From NCBI RefSeq assembly GCF_009848685.1, contig NZ_WXTX01000001.1, positions 62,001 to 126,000 on the forward strand: a DNA stretch of 64,000 nt, written 5' to 3'. The DNA comes from Andreprevotia sp. IGB-42 (GTDB taxonomy: Bacteria > Pseudomonadota > Gammaproteobacteria > Burkholderiales > Chitinibacteraceae). Below the pieces are notes generated by a model. That model saw only the letters and a program-made list of their open reading frames with translations, was not told the DNA's origin and searched no databases. The translations under genes and the position numbers were made by a program. Below, one piece after another: positions 62,743 to 64,000 of the stretch (position 1 is the first letter of the stretch; every line of letters starts with the position of its first letter).

Positions 62743-63175
62743 TGTCGACTTACCCTTATCCAAGAAATCCATACATGCGTGATTCATTTGCCCTGCTGCA
62801 GAGCGGCATTCGCTATCGTTCTATCGGCTTCAACCGGCGTCAGCATTAGCGCTGCATCAAAAAATACTGCACTTGCCAAGGCTGCCTGGCTGCAATAGCA
62901 CGCGGTGCAGCAACTGTCGGCAATCTGTCCAAAACCTGTTCACTGCATGCTACCAGCTTTGCTTTGGGCACTGCGAGAGCACATGCCATTCAATTGGAAC
63001 CTGTCAGGCCCGATTGAATGCAGCTGATGCTATATAGCCCAATCAAACCTGTACCGGCACGCTTTGGTGCGAATTGCCAATGACAACGCAATAAGGTGTT
63101 GGGCCATCCCTGCCGACAAAAGACGCAACGCCTTGCGGCATAAGGAAACGCATGGTGTGTCAGGACAGGATCAAT
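62743..63175 (-). other. Intergenic region upstream of pepM
   Basis: About 430 bases contain no supported gene; the only short frames have unlikely composition. The stretch is less GC-rich than its surroundings and has AT-rich patches (for example around 62850 and 63030). It must hold the promoter of the phosphonate operon and its control elements, but no convincing -35/-10 or sigma-28/54 box was found by eye. Confidence 0.6.
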
Positions 63176-63205
63176 AAAAAAAGGGCGGTGCCAGCCGGCC
63201 CGCCC
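63176..63205 (-). terminator. Intrinsic terminator after galU
   Basis: On the minus strand the stem GGGCGG/CCGCCC, continued by GCC/GGC, is followed by seven T. It lies 24 bases past the galU stop. Confidence 0.9.
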
Positions 63206-63228
63206 CTCATCACCATCCGACACGCTGA

Positions 63229-64000
63229 TCAGACGCGGCAGAATTCCTTCAGGTAGGCGCCGAATTCCTCGCCCACTTCGTGGTGCTTCATGCCGTAAGC
63301 CAGCGTGGCCTTCAGGTAGCCCAGCTTGGAGCCGCAGTCATAACGCGTGCCCTTGAGCTTGTGCGCCAGGATGTGCTGTTCCTGCATCAGCGCGAAAATG
63401 CCATCGGTCAGCTGGATTTCGCCGCCCTTGCCCGGCTGCACGTGCTGCAGATGATGGAAGATACGCGGGGTCAGGATGTAACGGCCCACGACCGCCAGAT
63501 TGGACGGCGCTTCTTCCGGCTTCGGCTTCTCGACGATGTTGCTGATGCGCAGCTTGCCGTTCACATCGCTCACTTCAACGATGCCGTAGGAACTGGTATC
63601 GGCATGCGGCACTTCTTCCACACCCAGTACCGCGCAATGCGTATCGCCAAATACCTCGACCATGCGCGACATTTCTGATGTCGAACCGCCATCGATCAGG
63701 TCATCGGCGAGAATGACGGCAAACGGCTCGTCACCCACTACCGGCTGTGCGCACAGCACCGCATGCCCCAGGCCCATGGCTTCTGGCTGGCGGATGTAGA
63801 TGCAGGTGACCGACTTGGGAATGATGGACTGCAGGATTTCCAGCAGCTTTTTCTTGCCCTTCGCTTCCAGCTCGTTTTCCAGCTCGTAGGCCTTGTCGAA
63901 GTGATCTTCGATGCTGCGCTTGTTACGGCCGGTGATGAAAACCATTTCGGTGATGCCGGCATCAAGCGCCTCTTCCACCGCGTACTGGATCAGCGGCTTG
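63229..64000 (-). CDS. galU: UTP-glucose-1-phosphate uridylyltransferase, C-terminal part
   Basis: The frame is open to the right edge, so ~250 residues of the C-terminal part are visible. KPLIQYAVEEA at the edge and VFITGRNKRSIEDHFDKAYELE are GalU hallmarks, and IVEKPKPEEAPSNLAVVGRYIL is the sugar-binding region. GalU makes UDP-glucose, the precursor used by ugd in this window and by surface glycan enzymes. The start lies beyond the window. Confidence 0.95.
   Translation of the reverse strand, partial: KPLIQYAVEEALDAGITEMVFITGRNKRSIEDHFDKAYELENELEAKGKKKLLEILQSIIPKSVTCIYIRQPEAMGLGHAVLCAQPVVGDEPFAVILADDLIDGGSTSEMSRMVEVFGDTHCAVLGVEEVPHADTSSYGIVEVSDVNGKLRISNIVEKPKPEEAPSNLAVVGRYILTPRIFHHLQHVQPGKGGEIQLTDGIFALMQEQHILAHKLKGTRYDCGSKLGYLKATLAYGMKHHEVGEEFGAYLKEFCRV

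Overview
The window is a contiguous stretch of a GC-rich betaproteobacterial chromosome. Three things point to the order Neisseriales: the rpsF-priB-rpsR-rplI cluster, the fimV-truA-trpF-trpB-trpA-accD-folC-dedD-cvpA-purF-metZ string, and the tyrA-cmk-rpsA-ihfB-lapA-lapB-pyrF-ugd-rfaE1 string. A secreted GH18 lipoprotein hints at a chitin-associated lineage, but the genus cannot be fixed from sequence reading alone. No rRNA, tRNA, insertion sequence, prophage or CRISPR array was seen. Coding density is high, and about 60 genes lie mostly on the minus strand.

Layout. 1-6.8 kb: the end of an MFS/PlsC acyltransferase fusion, a CstA pyruvate/peptide transporter with an unusual duplicated YbdD partner, a DUF72 protein, a guanidinium exporter under a guanidine-II riboswitch, and a GH18 lipoprotein. 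6.8-19.6 kb: a long minus-strand housekeeping block (methionine, purine, folate, fatty-acid and tryptophan synthesis, truA, fimV). 19.8-24.6 kb: gluQ, a ferredoxin, the S6/PriB/S18/L9 operon and a diguanylate cyclase. 24.7-36.9 kb: heptose kinase, UDP-glucose dehydrogenase, pyrF, LapAB, IHF-beta, ribosomal protein S1, cmk, tyrA, a META/DUF4377 protein, DAHP synthase, an MFS permease and pgsA. 37-43.6 kb: assorted genes including uvrC, a sodium symporter and another MFS permease.

43.6-51.1 kb is a flagellar filament block reading fliC-flaG-fliD-fliS-fliT-DUF2802-fliK-like-flhB-like. fliC has a near-perfect sigma-28 promoter, and its central domain carries an EF-hand-like calcium loop.

51.2-62.7 kb is the most interesting part. 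It is one tightly packed minus-strand operon of pepM (phosphoenolpyruvate mutase fused to a nucleotidyltransferase), phosphonopyruvate decarboxylase, 2-aminoethylphosphonate (AEP) transaminase, a LicC-like nucleotidyltransferase, a methyltransferase and a 2061-residue enzyme. The large enzyme joins a CDP-glycerol-transferase-like domain, a methyltransferase, an RgpF-like domain and two or three glycosyltransferase domains. The simplest reading is that AEP is made, activated as a CMP derivative, and placed on a glycan by the giant transferase. Its position directly upstream of flagellin makes the filament one candidate acceptor; a cell-surface polysaccharide is the main alternative. The window ends inside galU, which supplies UDP-glucose for such glycans together with ugd and rfaE1.
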